Below, one piece after another: positions 37,480 to 50,746 of a DNA stretch of 64,000 nt (position 1 is the first letter of the stretch; each line of letters starts with the position of its first letter). Source of the DNA: Luidia sarsii. Taxonomy: Eukaryota; Echinodermata; Asteroidea; Paxillosida; Luidiidae. A model generated the notes under the pieces. The model was not told the origin of the DNA and did no database searches. It worked only from the letters and a program-made list of their open reading frames with translations. Position numbers and translations under genes: made by a program. Location: assembly GCA_949987565.1 (NCBI GenBank), contig OX465104.1, forward strand, positions 12,210,300 through 12,274,299, given 5' to 3'.

Positions 37480-40400
37480 CTGTTGGAAAAGGGGAGGGAG
37501 AACGTAAGACTTTTAGTGAGACTGAGTGAAACATTATTTATCTATCTTTCAAGAATGAGTATGAGTCTGAGAAGTAGCTTTAATCTACATTTCGGGCAGT
37601 GAGCGTCTTGCTCTTGGTGTTTGCTGGTTCACCAATATAGACAAGATAAGCATTTGGGAATTGGGAAGCAATTGGGGACAAAGAAGACAAGTCAACAAAC
37701 AAAGCACACTAGGCTCACCTTCGCCGTCTTTCTCTAGAACGTGATCGAGTTCGACGCCTGTACTTTGACCTGGATCCTGAACGAGACCTCCTCCTGCATA
37801 AAACAAAAGAATCATTAGCATCATGTCATTTTAACTTTCAACCATATCAATATCACAATAAGAAATCATTGAAAATTACTGATGAATTCATTCCAAGCTC
37901 AGTTTAAAATTCCCTTTTATATCAGTTTTCTCAGTTGCCTATGGCCACTAATATGGCATCTGGTGGTTTGGCTGGCCATATAAAGTACCAAAGAATTATG
38001 GCCCATAGAAGAAATACATTCAGCCACAAGGATATTTTGACCAAGTGGCCCGGCTGCCCATCCAAGAAAAAAATTGTGATGGGCAAGACCAGTACAGCCT
38101 CTTGCTAAGAGGAATCAACAGGTTTCTCTTCACACTGAAGCAGCAGAGCATGTGCACAGATTCGGCTTACACTGCACTCAGCCACAGCCAACCATGTGGC
38201 CATTAACTTGCTTCTGGCCTTCTGTCTGAAGGTCTCTGTGCACCAATAAATCTGCAAACTGCATGCAGACTAGAATGACGGGAAATAGAAGTCCTAAAAA
38301 GTAAGAGGGCCTGACGTTTCAATCCTAGCTGGGCTATTCTATGGGTCAGGATGACACAGGCAGACACACCCAGGCGAAAGGGGGAGATGTAAAACTTATT
38401 TCTTGTATGGCAGCAGCTGAGAAACTAACCTGCGTTCTCTCCGTTCCTTCTCTCGCTCCTTCTCACGCTCCAGTCTTTCCATCTCCTGCATCTTCCGTCT
38501 TTCTGCTCGCTCAGCCTCATACGCTTCCTTTTTCTCAGCAACTCTGGTCTGGGTTGAGGATAGACAGGAAATGTATCAATCCATCTTGAACTAACAGTTA
38601 AGAACATTCTTAACTTAATAAGATAGTGTGCAGTGGGTGCAATTGTTCTAATTTCCAATGGGATGGGGAGTCGAAAGTCAAAATCAGTTGATCCAAGAAT
38701 AAAGTTCATCCCTTTTGCCATGCAAAAATGAACCTACGAGAACAAAATGTTTAGAAAAAACATGCGACTCTTCCAGTCTTAGCAATGCTATAAGTTCAAG
38801 TTCTTGACATATGGCTGTAGCGAGTACAATGCCAACAGTTGGGGATTGGATGTGATTTCAGCAGCGCTAGACTCACTTTTCAGGGAGATGCTGAGGTGAA
38901 AATGGACAGTTATTCACAGGGTTTTACTACTTGGAATTCTGGATTAAGCAACCTTTTTTGGGCAAAGACCACTTAAGACCACTTAAGGTAATACAAAAAT
39001 GATGCAGGCATGCAGTACTGACTTTAATGACTGAATCTCAAAAAATTAGACGGCCTGATGTTAACATCTTAGCTGCACCTTTCTCAAAGGGAGAAACCTT
39101 TAAGAATCCCAACATCAGATCCTATAAATTCCCGAGAAAGACGAAGATGATGTGAGTGTCTCCATTAACATTGCTAGCCTGAGGTTATCCTTGGTCAAAA
39201 TCATGAGCCATGACAAGAAATGACACCACAATCTAGCGGAACCAAGCTGAGAGGTTTTCCATTGACTTGTGCATGATTCGAGGCCTTGAGTAGCTAGTCA
39301 GAGCCTTGGTGCTGAGCCAGGAGAATGTGCTCACTCACCTTCAAATCCTGCAGTTTCTCTCGTATCTCGATGAAGCCCAGGTGGAGCTTGCCGCCAAAGT
39401 GGTCGGCGAGACGGCGGTCGTTGTCCTGAAGGCCGAGATAAGCTGAGCAGACCTCGCACACGCGCAGCTTCTGCTGCTGGTAGGTTGATGCTGGCATAGA
39501 GTTCTTGTACTCTTCCTGCAGGAGATGATAATACAGAAACACACAGGTCATTGGGTTGAAATGGTCAAGATTGGGTTGCTACCGTAAATTCCCGCGTATA
39601 AGGCGCACTTTTTTTCACCGACGTGAAAACCCAAAGTTGGGGGTGCGCCTTATACGCGGGTACAGCCCGCTGGCGGTCTTGTTTATATAGCATGTCAAAA
39701 AGATTTTTATCGGCGCGACGCGTCCCACCTCCCGGATTAAATCGCGGCGCCCGGGCGGTCCCCTTGCTCATTAAAAGATCCCCTCTGTAAAGTCCGCTAT
39801 TGTTATGTTAATGGTCGAATTAATATGGAGAAGTCCCTGGCCCGGCACACACAGGGCACTCCGCGACCAGCCGCGGCGAGCTGTGTGTGGACAACATGGA
39901 CTATTCCATTATGGATGGGAGGGGCGCTCAATACAGCAGCTGAATATTTTGCATGTCATTTTTTAGTTGGAAAAATCCAGCTTTTTACCGTGGATTGTGG
40001 TATCCAAGAAACAATACATATTTAAGTTGCTCTCAGTTTGTTTTTGGTACTAACGATGTGTTGTGGGTAGATGTGAGCACCCCTATAAGCCGAATGACAA
40101 GCAGAGTGGAACACCAACCGCGTACGGGCGTTATTTAGTTCCCCCCTTTGTTGTGCTGTGTTGTCTTCCTAGTGTTTTTCTTTCCACACGAAAGGCAAAC
40201 TGTCGGAGTTATCAACTTTAAACCTGAGTCTCTGTTGAAGGTCCTGCTAAGATCGAAAGTTAGGCCATTCATTACAATTTTCCTCTTCTTTTCATTATTA
40301 AAATAAAAAAAAAAAATTAAGAAAAAACTGAACGGGAACTGAAAATGGGAAAGAACATTTTTACTGTCCGGACCGGAACTCTTTTTTAAAGTAAAGTAAA

Positions 40401-43400
40401 ATAAACCAATGAAGTTGTCTACCTGCGCCTTGGGAAGGCTCAGAAAATCGCGGGGCGCTACGTACGTCAATCCATTATTTTACATGTAGATTCACGAGTC
40501 AGAGTTTTGCCAATCAGAAAAGAAATTGCCCTGAAGCGGTATCAGCCTATTGGTGTTGACATTCCGATTTCCGGAGATTTTATTTATTTTTTATTTTTTC
40601 AGACGCTGCCCCGAAAATGTCTTTCTGAAACACTTCAGCTCCCGGTCATGCGGGATATATAATAGTGCCGGCCGCCAGCGCGGCCCTTAGCTTAGCACAG
40701 CGCGCTAGATTGATGTGTCGGAAGCTTGACCGTACCGTGCGCACTGCCAGCTAAACATTGCGCATTCTGTGCACAACAGCACGTGCAGGACATGTCAACG
40801 AACTTTTCGTCTGTGGGTACCAGTGAACCTTGGACACCGCTAGCGGTACCAATCTACGGGTACCAACGGTAGTTGGGAGTGATTTACGTTGCACGATATA
40901 TAGATTGCGCAATAACACGTGGTTGGGTTGCGTGTGAAAGTAGAATCCTAGAGCTGTCAAAAGTTTGCGCGTTCGATGACGGGTGCCTTTTAACCAGGCC
41001 CCGAAAGGAGAAAATTAAGACAGCAAAAGGAGCACTACTTACTACACGATACAGCACAAAAATGTTGCACTCTTTATTCATTTTTTCAGGTAGGCCCACG
41101 AACGTACGTGATCGTTTTTCAAGTTATTCTCACATTTTTGACGATAAATTTTTGGCACGGCCCACATCTCGATTCCTTGACAGCATGGACTATTCCATTA
41201 GGCATGAGAGGGGTACCACTGTATATACAATAATAAGCTCCGATAATATTCTCGTTTAGGGTGGACCTAGCTGCTTACAAATCCATCTTTACAAAACATG
41301 TACGTAGGCTATTGAGACTTTTTTCTGGGGATCTATTTTCACATATTTTTGCCGTCAGGCCGACTAGAACATCCCGGCCATACCTGAATGGTACAGTCCA
41401 TGTTCCGTGTGCTACTTACGGTACTCTGTGACCTTCTTTAGTGGGTCGTGGGTGCTGCCTGGAAACTTGGTACCGTATCAGTGTCCTGTGTGGCTTTGTG
41501 TTGACCGCCAGACGCGGCCCACACTATCCGTGTTATCTTTGATGCGCCGCGACGCGCCGCATTCGCTATTGAGTACCCGGAAAGTCGAACTTCGGAAGAA
41601 TGATCAAAGCGATAGGCGAAGTCCTAAACCTTACAGTATGTTACAAAATGCAGAGTTTCGCGGCCTACAATGGCAGACTTTTAGGGGGAAAATGGTCAGG
41701 GGCTAATTGACAAGCACCTCAGAAGAAGATCCCATGAGTTGGCGATATTTTACCAGTTGGCCGTGCAACTTTTTTTTTCTGTCGGCTGATGTCGAAAGTT
41801 GGGGGTGCGCCTTATACGCAGGTGCGCCTTGTACGCGGGAATTTACGGTAGTTGTCCGCATAGGGGAAGGGACAAGAAGAGGACTTAGGGGTTTAGGTTG
41901 TCCATTTCAATTGACAAAAACAGATTTTTTTTCCCCGAAACGTTTGAACAGTCCACTCCCATTTTTTAAATCTCATTCAAAGCCCTCTACACAACACACT
42001 TAAACAAAATCAGGTTCGCAGCCTAAGTTTCTGCTCAGCATTGAACACAAGTCAAATGCAATAAGCATACGGTGGAACATGGTTGGCAATCTTGTTTTAA
42101 CCAAGGAAGACTTCTTCCTGCTCAGCAAGTTTTCCAACTAATGTGGCTCTATTACATTGGGCCCAGGTGTTCAAAGGAAGGGTTGTTTCAGGGTTCAACA
42201 AGGCCAGTAAAACGGGCGATGGACGCACTGGGCCACCTGGGCTGCCCAGCCATGCACGAGTGAGAAACGAGTGCAGCAGTCACACTTACCTCGGCATCGT
42301 ACTTCTTCTTCTTGATCTCCTCCACCTCGGCCATGATCTTCATGGACTCCTCCACGTCTCCCTTCTCGCCCATGGTCTCTGCCTCGGCCAGCTTCTTGCC
42401 TATCTCCTCAGCAAGTAGGTGGACGCGGTTTGCCTGTCGAAAGATTGGTTGGAGGAGGGAGGAGTGTGACAGGATGAGACGAGTTAGAGATGAAGAGTAG
42501 AAACCCAAAGCCCACAGGGGGAATTTCAAAAAAGCCCAAGAATACATTCTCTACAACCCATAACTGGTCCAGAATTATAATGAACAACATAGGAAAGTGG
42601 CCTGGTTTCAAGTGCTGTTGTTGGGAGTTCTTTATACTTTGGCTTTTCAGATCCCCCTTGAACCTCTGGGGGAAAACCTTCACAGAAAAAAAAGGTTTTC
42701 AGACAACACTGGTAGTGATTACGTTTTGATGAAAAAACACTTGATACATTCAGTGAATTGACACAACTCCAAAGCTGTGAGCAACCACAAGAGGGCGCTG
42801 TTCACACAGCAGGTTGACACCTTATTTACACTGGCACTCTGGTGAGTGCCGACACACTTCGGAAGTGTGCCACTCCACTGCGAGTTGAAATGGACCTATC
42901 TACAGAGAATCACAGAGACTGTGCTGTCTGTCGATAGCTCTAGTGTCTATACGTAGGCAATGCTACTCAATCATCTCAGATGCCATATCTGAGGATTTCA
43001 CACAAAAGAACGCATCACAGCAACAGTCACGACAGGTCTTCAGCCATCTTGACTTTACAACGCCTCAGAAAACTACACTATATATGCCTTAAGATGTTCA
43101 TAGATCAGAGTGTAACTTCTACACATCATGCTTTTATGGTCTGAAGACTAAAATCATTACATTTCAGTAAATTTTACGTCCGATGGAGGGAATGTGTTCA
43201 TCTAAAACACTCTGGCTAAATTCCTCGTACTGCTATCCAGAAAAATTAGCATAGTTCAGTTTTGACTTCAAAGTGAATGTCCGTCAGTGAACAGATTGCA
43301 ATTTAGTATTCTTCCCTAAACCTGACGTTGATTGAGGCATCAGCACTTGTTCGGGTGGCATAAATGTTGGCATACCCTCCCTCTGTATAGCAGTTCAAGT

Positions 43401-46400
43401 GAATATTGACCAGAGTGTTTTGGGCAACAATAATTATAACAAAAATGTTTAGGCATGGGATTGTGCCACAACATTATGAGGGGATATAGTCATTTTGGGT
43501 TGTTATTCTTTTTTCTGGTTTTTCTTTTTGTGTTTTGACTTACAAACTCCTCTTACAAATCCCTCCATTTAAACCCAACGGCTGCTTAGCAAGAGGGCTG
43601 TAGGCTTTAGACGCATCTGTCCAAGGAAAGAATGGTTGGAACATTGAGAGACGTACGCACTGGAAGATGGATGTCAGGCAGTTTATAAGGATTGGCAGGA
43701 TTCTTTGGGGGTGGAGTGGAGTCGCTGTCAGCATTGACACTGCCATTTTCATCTGAGAGTGAGACGGTGCCTGCTCTACAAGGGGCAATTGGGGCCTGAC
43801 TGCTACTCAATCCAACAGTTTCCAACAGGCGGTTATTGAATCAGATTCTGCTAGAGCTTGTTGGATTGAGCTCAAAAGTGTCTGGTCCGCACCCCAATCC
43901 AGCATATGGAACAAATCACACGCTTAGCTCGGCCAGTTTAGAGGGCTTAGAGGGCTTCACGTTTTGATCCTAGAAGGACCTTTCTCAAAGGTAATCCCAA
44001 GAAAAGCATGGTTGGATGATTCTGTTTGGGTTTCTTGCATCAGGTACAACTGACAATTGACAGCTGTAGGCTGTGATAGGATGCTGATGGATTCTGTTGG
44101 ACCGAGTAGAGCGCTCTTGACTATGCTCTAAAAGAATTGAAGCTGGTCAATGTGATAGCGGAAACCCACTGTGGTAGGCGATACTGATGTCTTAGCTGCT
44201 CTGAAATTCAGAAAGGTTTTGTAAATCTATTTTTGTCTATATTATGCTGCTATAGGCAATTCTGGTTGGGGGTATTTTTTTTTAGAGCGACATGATAGCA
44301 GCCACTCAATATAAAACAAGAAAGTGTAAGTTTACAGAGTGAAGAGAATTGAAATAGACATGTCCCGAGGAAGGCATAGACCTTTACTAAATGCAAAGCA
44401 TAGGATGGGGCATGATCCCATTTCACTGTTGTGGATAAAAAATGTCGCATTGACATAAAGCACATTTCACAGATAAAGAAATTCAACTATGCTTCACACA
44501 AGTATCCCTGGACACTGTGGGCTCCAGTTAGCTGGTTTTTTTTCATTAGCTTTCTTCTTTGTCCTTAAAGACAACTCTGTGTTAGGTCTTTGATGAAAGA
44601 ATAACACAGGGCTGTATAATTTGGGACCCGGCATGGTAAACGAATGGAGGTGGTGGATAGATGAAATTTGTGGTCAGGACGGAAAACGAGTTATGCTCAG
44701 ACAAGAGTTCTAAATATGAATGTGAGTGTAACAACATGTTCATTTTTACTTAGCCTTGCTAAATACTGACCTTGGTATTGACTTCCTGACTGAGAGACTC
44801 CTGGGTTTCAGCCAGTCGTTTCTTGGCTATTTCCGTACGATGGTCACACTCCGAGATGAAGACGCTCAGCTGCTGCATGGCCTACAAGTGAGACAAGGGA
44901 AAATGAGAAGGTATACATTTGTTGGTATTTCTAAGACCAGTTGTAGCTGATTGTGAACGGAGAGGTTTATAGAAAAGTTAACTTGACTGAGCTCATTGCA
45001 TGGGCGATGAAAAAGTCATAAACGGTCCTACTAAGATCTCTTTTGAGAGAGGTTCTGCTAGGATCAAATCAGTCGGTACTCACACATGGCTGACATTGAC
45101 TGAAATTGGCGGATAAAGAAGGGCAATGATAATTACAGAAATGTAATTTTGTTCCAATGTCCAATGGCATAAGAGTCATGGCAGATTTGGGGCAGGGGAT
45201 GGATAGGTTACACTTACATCAACGTCATATCCGAATTCTCTGTTCTGTGAGGCACTCTCGTAGTCAGCGCGTAGTGCTGGGTCATGAACCTTGCTGCATG
45301 CACCCAAATCCATTCTCTGCAGGTGACAAAAATAAAAACATGTTTAATAAATGTAACTGAACAAGTGGTTTAAGAAGCCTCTCCCTAAAAAAACAATCCT
45401 GGTCAGTTTTTCTGTTTATTTGGAAACTGAGAAAAATGTACTTTTATGTCTCAAAACCCTCTAAAAAGTAAGAAAACAAACTTTTTTTAACAAATGCCTT
45501 GAATTTTATCCTTAAAACAGCACTTGCACACGTTCAGGTATACATGCAAAAACACATATTAGTCTTGCAGAGGGTGTTGGAATATAAGCAATTAGGCAAG
45601 TTTTAACCTTCATAATCTAGGGCTCAAAATTATGGACCAAATCTACAGAAAATGGTTGAAGTCATGAGCAAACTTATTGGTCAAATGGTTAAGATGTTTG
45701 CGCTAAAAAGCAGGAGTCTCGGGTTCAAATCCCGACCAAGCTGCCTGTCACTTTTTTTCCAAATCAGGCAATCGTGCAAATGACTATAATGCTATTTGCA
45801 TGTAGGGTAGGGCAAACCGTCATTGAATCACATTCTCCCTGACAAAAAGAATTGTTATCAATAATTATATGGTTGCCACAAAGCCTTGTGACCAATTGTT
45901 GTGACCAACTGCAGACAATGCACACTGGCAGGGCTGCTAAGCTATTGGTGGTCACTTACCGTGCCTTCCAGTATGTCATGAGGGCAGGCATTGAGCAGAA
46001 ATGCACGGCAGACACGGGGGCTCTCAAAGCTGACATGATTAATGGCCTCCTCCTCACCTATCACAGACAAAGAAAAACAGACAAAGACAATGATAATACA
46101 ATGGCTTGCCATTTCAAAATGTGCAGGTGTAGTTGAGAACACACATTAGGTTTGGTTTTGTCACAATTTTGTTTGCTTTAAAATCAACTGCTTCCTGTGA
46201 TCGATGGGTTTCTGAGTGCTTTTGCAGTCGGCCACTGCTGGAAACTTGTTTTATTTGTTAAAGCTTCCACAATCCATCATTAGTTCTAAGAAATGGAGGC
46301 TGTAACTGTCACAGTTAAAAGACATTCTCAATTTTTCTCTACAATCACTTTGCTAAGGGGACTTTGACATTCTGCGACTTCTTAAGCAAGCTTGAGCAAT

Positions 46401-48735
46401 AGTACAGTCAATGTGATTTTGTTCTTTAGAAAGGAACGATTTAGTCTTTGACATCAAAGTGTTGAAAGAGTTTAAGCACTTCAGGTCATTGCACTCTGAT
46501 GCACAGGAATCCAGGTACACGTACAATGAAAACGTTTTAATACACACGGAAAATGATGGTAAGGCAGGTTTTCTGGGTTTTCGCTCCGAGGAACGTTTGG
46601 AGTTCTCCTTTGGACGCGAGCGATCCACTGACGGCGAAACGTTTTTATTATGCACCTGGCGTAACAAAGTCACAAGGTTAGATGCAATGGGGCAGAGCAG
46701 CACAAATGCACTGGGTGGGCTTACCCTCCCACCAGTGCTTCGTCTGTCTGTAAACATGGAGAAGTCTGTAACAAATACCTACTCTTTATTGTAAACTGTT
46801 AGAAAGTAAGTACCATCCCAGCCCACTTGGCCCTACCACTACCCATTTCGAAATACAATTTCTATCAGTTCAATTGAATTCATGCTTAGTTTTTAATCAA
46901 TAATTTGTGTTTTAGAAATATGAAGGAAATACAAGGGAAAAAGACTTTGCGGAAAAAAAAAGTGACAGCCATTTTATTCATATATATTCATCTTTAGTTG
47001 ATTGCATCAAGCACATTAATTTTCCTTAAAGTTAAGAATATGACATAGTTTAAATAGAAGTCCTATTCTTGTCAAGCTTTTTCAACCCCTCCCTACATTT
47101 ATTTCAGTATCTGAAACCTCCATAGCATCTGTACCTAGGGTTTACACAGCTGGAAAGTACCGCTTACAATTTCTAACAAACAAGTGTAATTTCACAAATA
47201 TACAATATTATTTAAATGACACTCTTCATTCTGCAATTAACTGGTGTCAATGTGTTTCCACTTCAAGTAGAATTTATTGTTTACTAAAAACATGTACAGA
47301 TACAAAGTGTGCACACCAACCACTTTTATAAACCCTAGTTACTGACACTGCTGAGTGGTTCCTACTCCCTAGTTTAAAATAGAAAATAAATAATGCTTTG
47401 GATGATAACTGTATCTTGCTTCAAGTTTATGTTAAAAGACTTTAGTTCAGTTAGTAGGTAAAGTGTGAAATATTATTCTAGCCGACGACTGCATCTCATC
47501 GAAAAAGGAACATACACTGAGAAGGAAAGTGGTGACTTACCAACGTCCAAGCAGAAAAGTCACCCAGCCCAAGGTGTCCAAAGTTTTTGTTAATCGCCTA
47601 CATTTAGCTACTTTTATTATTTACAAATACTTCGTACACGTACATACATTTCAATTTCATCCACACACCATAACAGGCATTTGGCTGAAATTCAAAAACA
47701 AAAATACAAATCATCTGAGTATTTTTAATGCAGATATTCTTTTCTTTCTTTTCAACTTTCTATATCCCAATACAACATTGGGAGCTTGTTGGATGTTTGC
47801 CCCCAAAGGCCAAAAAAAAACAAGAACACATTTAAATGAACAAACAACTCACGGCAACTGCTAGTCGTAAAAGGAAGACACTTTCTTTGGATGCTGTCAA
47901 ACATAGTGGTCCTACAACAGACGGGCCAAAGAAAGCTGTAAATGAAAGGATTGCAGGTCCATTGCTTTGCCCTTATTGAATTCTCTCTGGCGATACTCAA
48001 TCAAAGTCATGCATTCAATTTGGAGAGGTCATATTTGTTTTGGGTTTTTGTCGAAAGTTTGGGACAAAGAAAAGCACGAGTCTTGCCGAGTGACTATGCA
48101 CAGCTTTTGCATATGATCAGGCAAGCAGCAATTTGTTATGTCCCTTCTTAGGCTTAAGCGCTGCAACCAGCTAAAAATAAGTTCAACTTTAGTTCAGGCG
48201 CACCACATTCACAGGCAGGAGATGGACGTATGTAGGCCACAGTGATGCATGGCCGCATTGCTCAGCAAACAGCAACTGGTCACAAAATCATAGACGGCTC
48301 ACTGGAGCTGAAACTATGACGAGTTTTGACTTTTGTCTTGTTCTCACTTTCTTTGAAAATGTACCCGCAATTTTAGGCAATGGTAATAAAAGTGGTTAAA
48401 ATCTCAGATGCCTTGTTGCTCAATATTAATTTCCCAGTATGCGCTGAATAAGTTTGACAATCACTTGAAAATGTTTTCTGCTCTGGAGAAAAGGATTCAC
48501 TGTTCCTCTACTCTCAGTTTCATTCTCAATGTCGCAGATAATCCTCATTTGGGCACGAGTTCGTAAATGGTTCAGTGCAACCTCCATCACCAATCTAGGA
48601 TGGTCGAAATCCTTTCGAAAGCGAAGCTTGACTGAAAGTTATTCATAAAAATACACACTCTCCCATTGACTTACCATTTCTGCTTGTGCCCATCAGCTCG
48701 TCGAGCATTTTTCGCATCTGCTCCTGGGCAGACAT
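37089..48735 (-). CDS. LUC7L: LUC7-like U1 snRNP-associated splicing factor (LUC7L family), complete
   Basis: Nuclear RNA-binding protein of the LUC7 family, which associates with U1 snRNP and helps select 5' splice sites. Nine coding exons, high to low: 48735-48675, 46057-45960, 45316-45218, 44881-44771, 42433-42290, 39515-39339, 38548-38430, 37793-37719, 37479-37089. All introns are GT-AG, the phases close, and the product is 424 residues. It starts MSAQEQMRKMLDELMGTSR, as in human LUC7L. First zinc finger C37, C45, C60, H64; coiled-coil-prone helix roughly 87-171; second zinc finger C191, C194, H210, H216 inside a near-invariant segment (KLRVCEVCSAYLGL). An RS/RD-rich domain spans about 260-380, then an acidic tail ends GETGDSS. 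The start has A at -3. Head-to-head with FAM234 and downstream of globin. Whether it represents the LUC7L or LUC7L2 lineage cannot be told by eye. Confidence 0.96.
38308..38337. repeat. Half-copy of the inverted-repeat family
   Basis: Only one arm, gggcctgacgtttcaatcc followed by tagctggg, remains, in the LUC7L intron before the RS exons. Confidence 0.6.
39051..39120. repeat. Inverted-repeat element, diverged copy
   Basis: Left cggcctgatgttaacatctt and right aagaatcccaacatcagatcc flank cacctttctcaaaggg / aaaccttt. Arms and core both fit the family, with about one base in four changed. Confidence 0.65.
39580..41850. mobile_element. DNA transposon with terminal inverted repeats, 2.27 kb, inside a LUC7L intron
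   Basis: The left end reads taccgtaaattcccgcgtat (39580 onward) and the right end reads gcgggaatttacggta (to 41850). Over 29 bases the ends are inverted copies with a single mismatch. Subterminal inverted copies of gcgccttatacgcgggt (39643-) and gcgccttatacgcaggt (41807-) lie just inside each end. TA at both tips would suit a TA-targeting Tc1/mariner/pogo-type element, but gttgc/gttgt flanks are an alternative short duplication. No transposase was recognised, so it is probably non-autonomous. It lies between LUC7L exons 5 and 6. Confidence 0.8.
43963..43996. repeat. Half-copy of the inverted-repeat family
   Basis: ttcacgttttgatcctagaa followed by ggacctttctcaaaggt keeps one arm plus core. 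No opposite arm follows. Confidence 0.6.
45024..45068. repeat. Degraded copy of the inverted-repeat family
   Basis: ggtcctactaagatctctttt then gagagaggttctgctaggatc; the core halves remain but the arms are eroded. In the LUC7L intron after exon 4. Confidence 0.5.
45671..45742 (+). repeat. tRNA-derived element with intact B box
   Basis: The T arm tcggg-ttcaaat-cccga is perfect, preceded by an A-box-like tggtcaaatggttaagatg and an anticodon-like stem tgttt/aagca with an 8-base loop. The acceptor stem is mostly unpaired (aacttat against ccaagct). It is a tRNA relic or SINE head in the LUC7L intron, not a working tRNA. Confidence 0.6.
46058..48674 (-). other. LUC7L first intron
   Basis: About 2.6 kb, AT-rich. 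A 111-codon plus-strand and a 134-codon minus-strand open frame overlap around 46350-46790, but neither shows a known domain or fits the LUC7L splice phases. No other feature seen. Confidence 0.7.
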
Positions 48736-50746
48736 GTTTATTTTGGATGGACTAACAACCAGTAACGGCAGTATTTGTAACGCAAAACCCACACAACAAC
48801 AAAACGACACAACTTCCTTGTCTAACGAAATCTGCGTGGTGTGACGTCATGGGAAAAACCGGGCGCTTACAGGGTATACACACCTATTCTGACCACGTCG
48901 AAAAATCGGACGGATATTTCCAAATTTATATCTATATTAATTAAAAAAATATTCAGTAAACATATCTATTTCTAAAAATAATATTTTTGATGGCTATTTG
49001 CATAATTTGTGAAAGGTGAATGGCAAATCCGTACTAGTACAGCCGCGTAATAGTCTGGTTCTAAAATGTTCCCGCTCTAATTTCACGATCAAATATGCCT
49101 TTACTTCCAGGTACATGTCTTATCGGGGGAACCACGCCAAAAAAAAGACAATACAGATAGATACATACGCGGTCCTTGGTCAGAGTTTAATAGTAGTAGT
49201 ACTAGTAGTACTACTAGTAACTTGAGCAGTGATAAAAGAAAACCTTCTTTGTTCATAATCAGAAATAAACGGATTTGAGACATTCAATTTAATTCATCTA
49301 ATTAAACGTTTTTCAAACAAACAAAGAAAAACACTTTCATGAATAATAATAAAATCAAATTTGTTTGAAACGTTTTTAATTTAATGCGCGCTTATCATGA
49401 TCACTTATGGAGAACGAGAAATCATTTTTAAATACTGATCTATTATTTCGTTTATTCATTATTCACATTAGATAACAACTCCGCATATTATACTCAATGT
49501 TATCACGGTTTTTTCAGAGTTATACGTACCTAGCAATTACCAAAAAATGAATATAGATGCAAATCATTAATAATCATCAGATGAAAACGTTTAATAGTGG
49601 GAAAACACATGCAATAAAATCCAAGTAAAGAAATAAAACTAGAAAAAAAAAATTAACTGAAATTTTGAGATAAGACTTGAAGGTTTGCATGGTGGAAGTA
49701 TAAATTTTTAACAGTGTAAGTTTTGCGGTGACACCATAATTTTACGTAAAACATCTCAGATCGAGTGTCAGGAGTGGCTCTGAAATTTTGAGATTCGCAT
49801 TTATTTCCGGATGATCAAAGATCTCATTGCTTTAGTTGCGGTAACCGTAACCCAGCATCATCCTCGGCCTCCCGAAGGTCGCGACCTTCGGGACGGTTAC
49901 GGTTACCGCAACCATAGATATAATAAACACTACCGCAACTACCTAAGCCGAAAATCTGCTAAGCAGGAAAAGTCTTCCTTGAGTAAACATACATGATTAC
50001 AAACTGCACAGCAATGTGATGTCCATTACTTTGGACTTGTATTCCACTCTTCTTTACTTAGCATGAAACAAAAGTGAAGTTTTGGTTGGCAAGGGGATCG
50101 TGACATTATGCCCTTAAGCACATTTTTGGCACTTGAGCGGCTCTATGAAATTGGCCCCTGTATAAGGCCTAGGGCCAGGGAGCTGGAGAGGGAGGATAAG
50201 CCTAAATCTTGAAGTAAATTTAGTCTGGCGCTCAGTCTTTCTTGATTTCACTAACTAGCATGTGGTAAGAGGGGTTTGGGCGTCGCACATCCTGGAATCC
50301 GGAAGCGCTTGAGCGCAACGAAAATTCGCATACGAAGTATTCTCCATGTGACATGAGAATTAACTATGCAATGGAGATTGTCCACTGGTTGATCGCGAAG
50401 GAAGTTTATAATCAGACGTAACGTTACGTGTCAACGTGTCACATAGAGTAACCATCGGGTTCTCGGTGAACGATTACCGAATGGAAAAGACGGGTTTATT
50501 GGTCGCCTTTTGTTTCGGTCGGTGTGAACTCACTGAAAGTGAAAGTTTTACTGTTTTTGTGAGATCATATGAGAGGTGCTGAGGTGCTGTGATCGCCGTG
50601 GTCATGAGTTGGTTGTTTACATGTAATAATGTATGACCCGCAATTACCCGCTTTTGACTCGTGAAGCTGTGCTGAGGATATAGGGGCCACACTCAAGACT
50701 AGAGACTCCATTTGAAAGACATTTCTAACCTCGTGCACAAGAAAGA
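48736..50746. promoter_or_regulatory. Head-to-head LUC7L / FAM234 spacer, candidate shared promoter region
   Basis: Two kilobases between the divergent start codons. It must hold both 5' UTRs and both transcription starts. No TATA box at a telling distance was found. It includes an AT-rich block (48.9-49.8 kb), a strong palindrome (49836-49911) and a less AT-rich stretch near the FAM234 start. The same divergent LUC7L/FAM234A pair exists in human. Confidence 0.5.
49836..49911. repeat. Compound palindrome between LUC7L and FAM234
   Basis: A perfect 17-bp inverted pair, ttgcggtaaccgtaacc (49836-49852) and its complement (49895-49911), encloses a perfect 22-bp palindrome cccgaaggtc|gcgaccttcggg form at 49871-49892. 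It could form a cruciform or be a very small inverted-repeat element. Function unknown. Confidence 0.9.

Noticed and set aside
39565..41260. Possible transposase in the LUC7L-intron transposon
   Set aside because: Short frames (60-128 codons) show no DDE, HTH or other transposase motif that I can see.
46353..46794. Overlapping open frames with basic Arg/Lys/Ser-rich minus-strand sequence in LUC7L intron 1
   Set aside because: Considered as an alternative LUC7L exon, but there is no acceptor/donor pair in phase and no family similarity.
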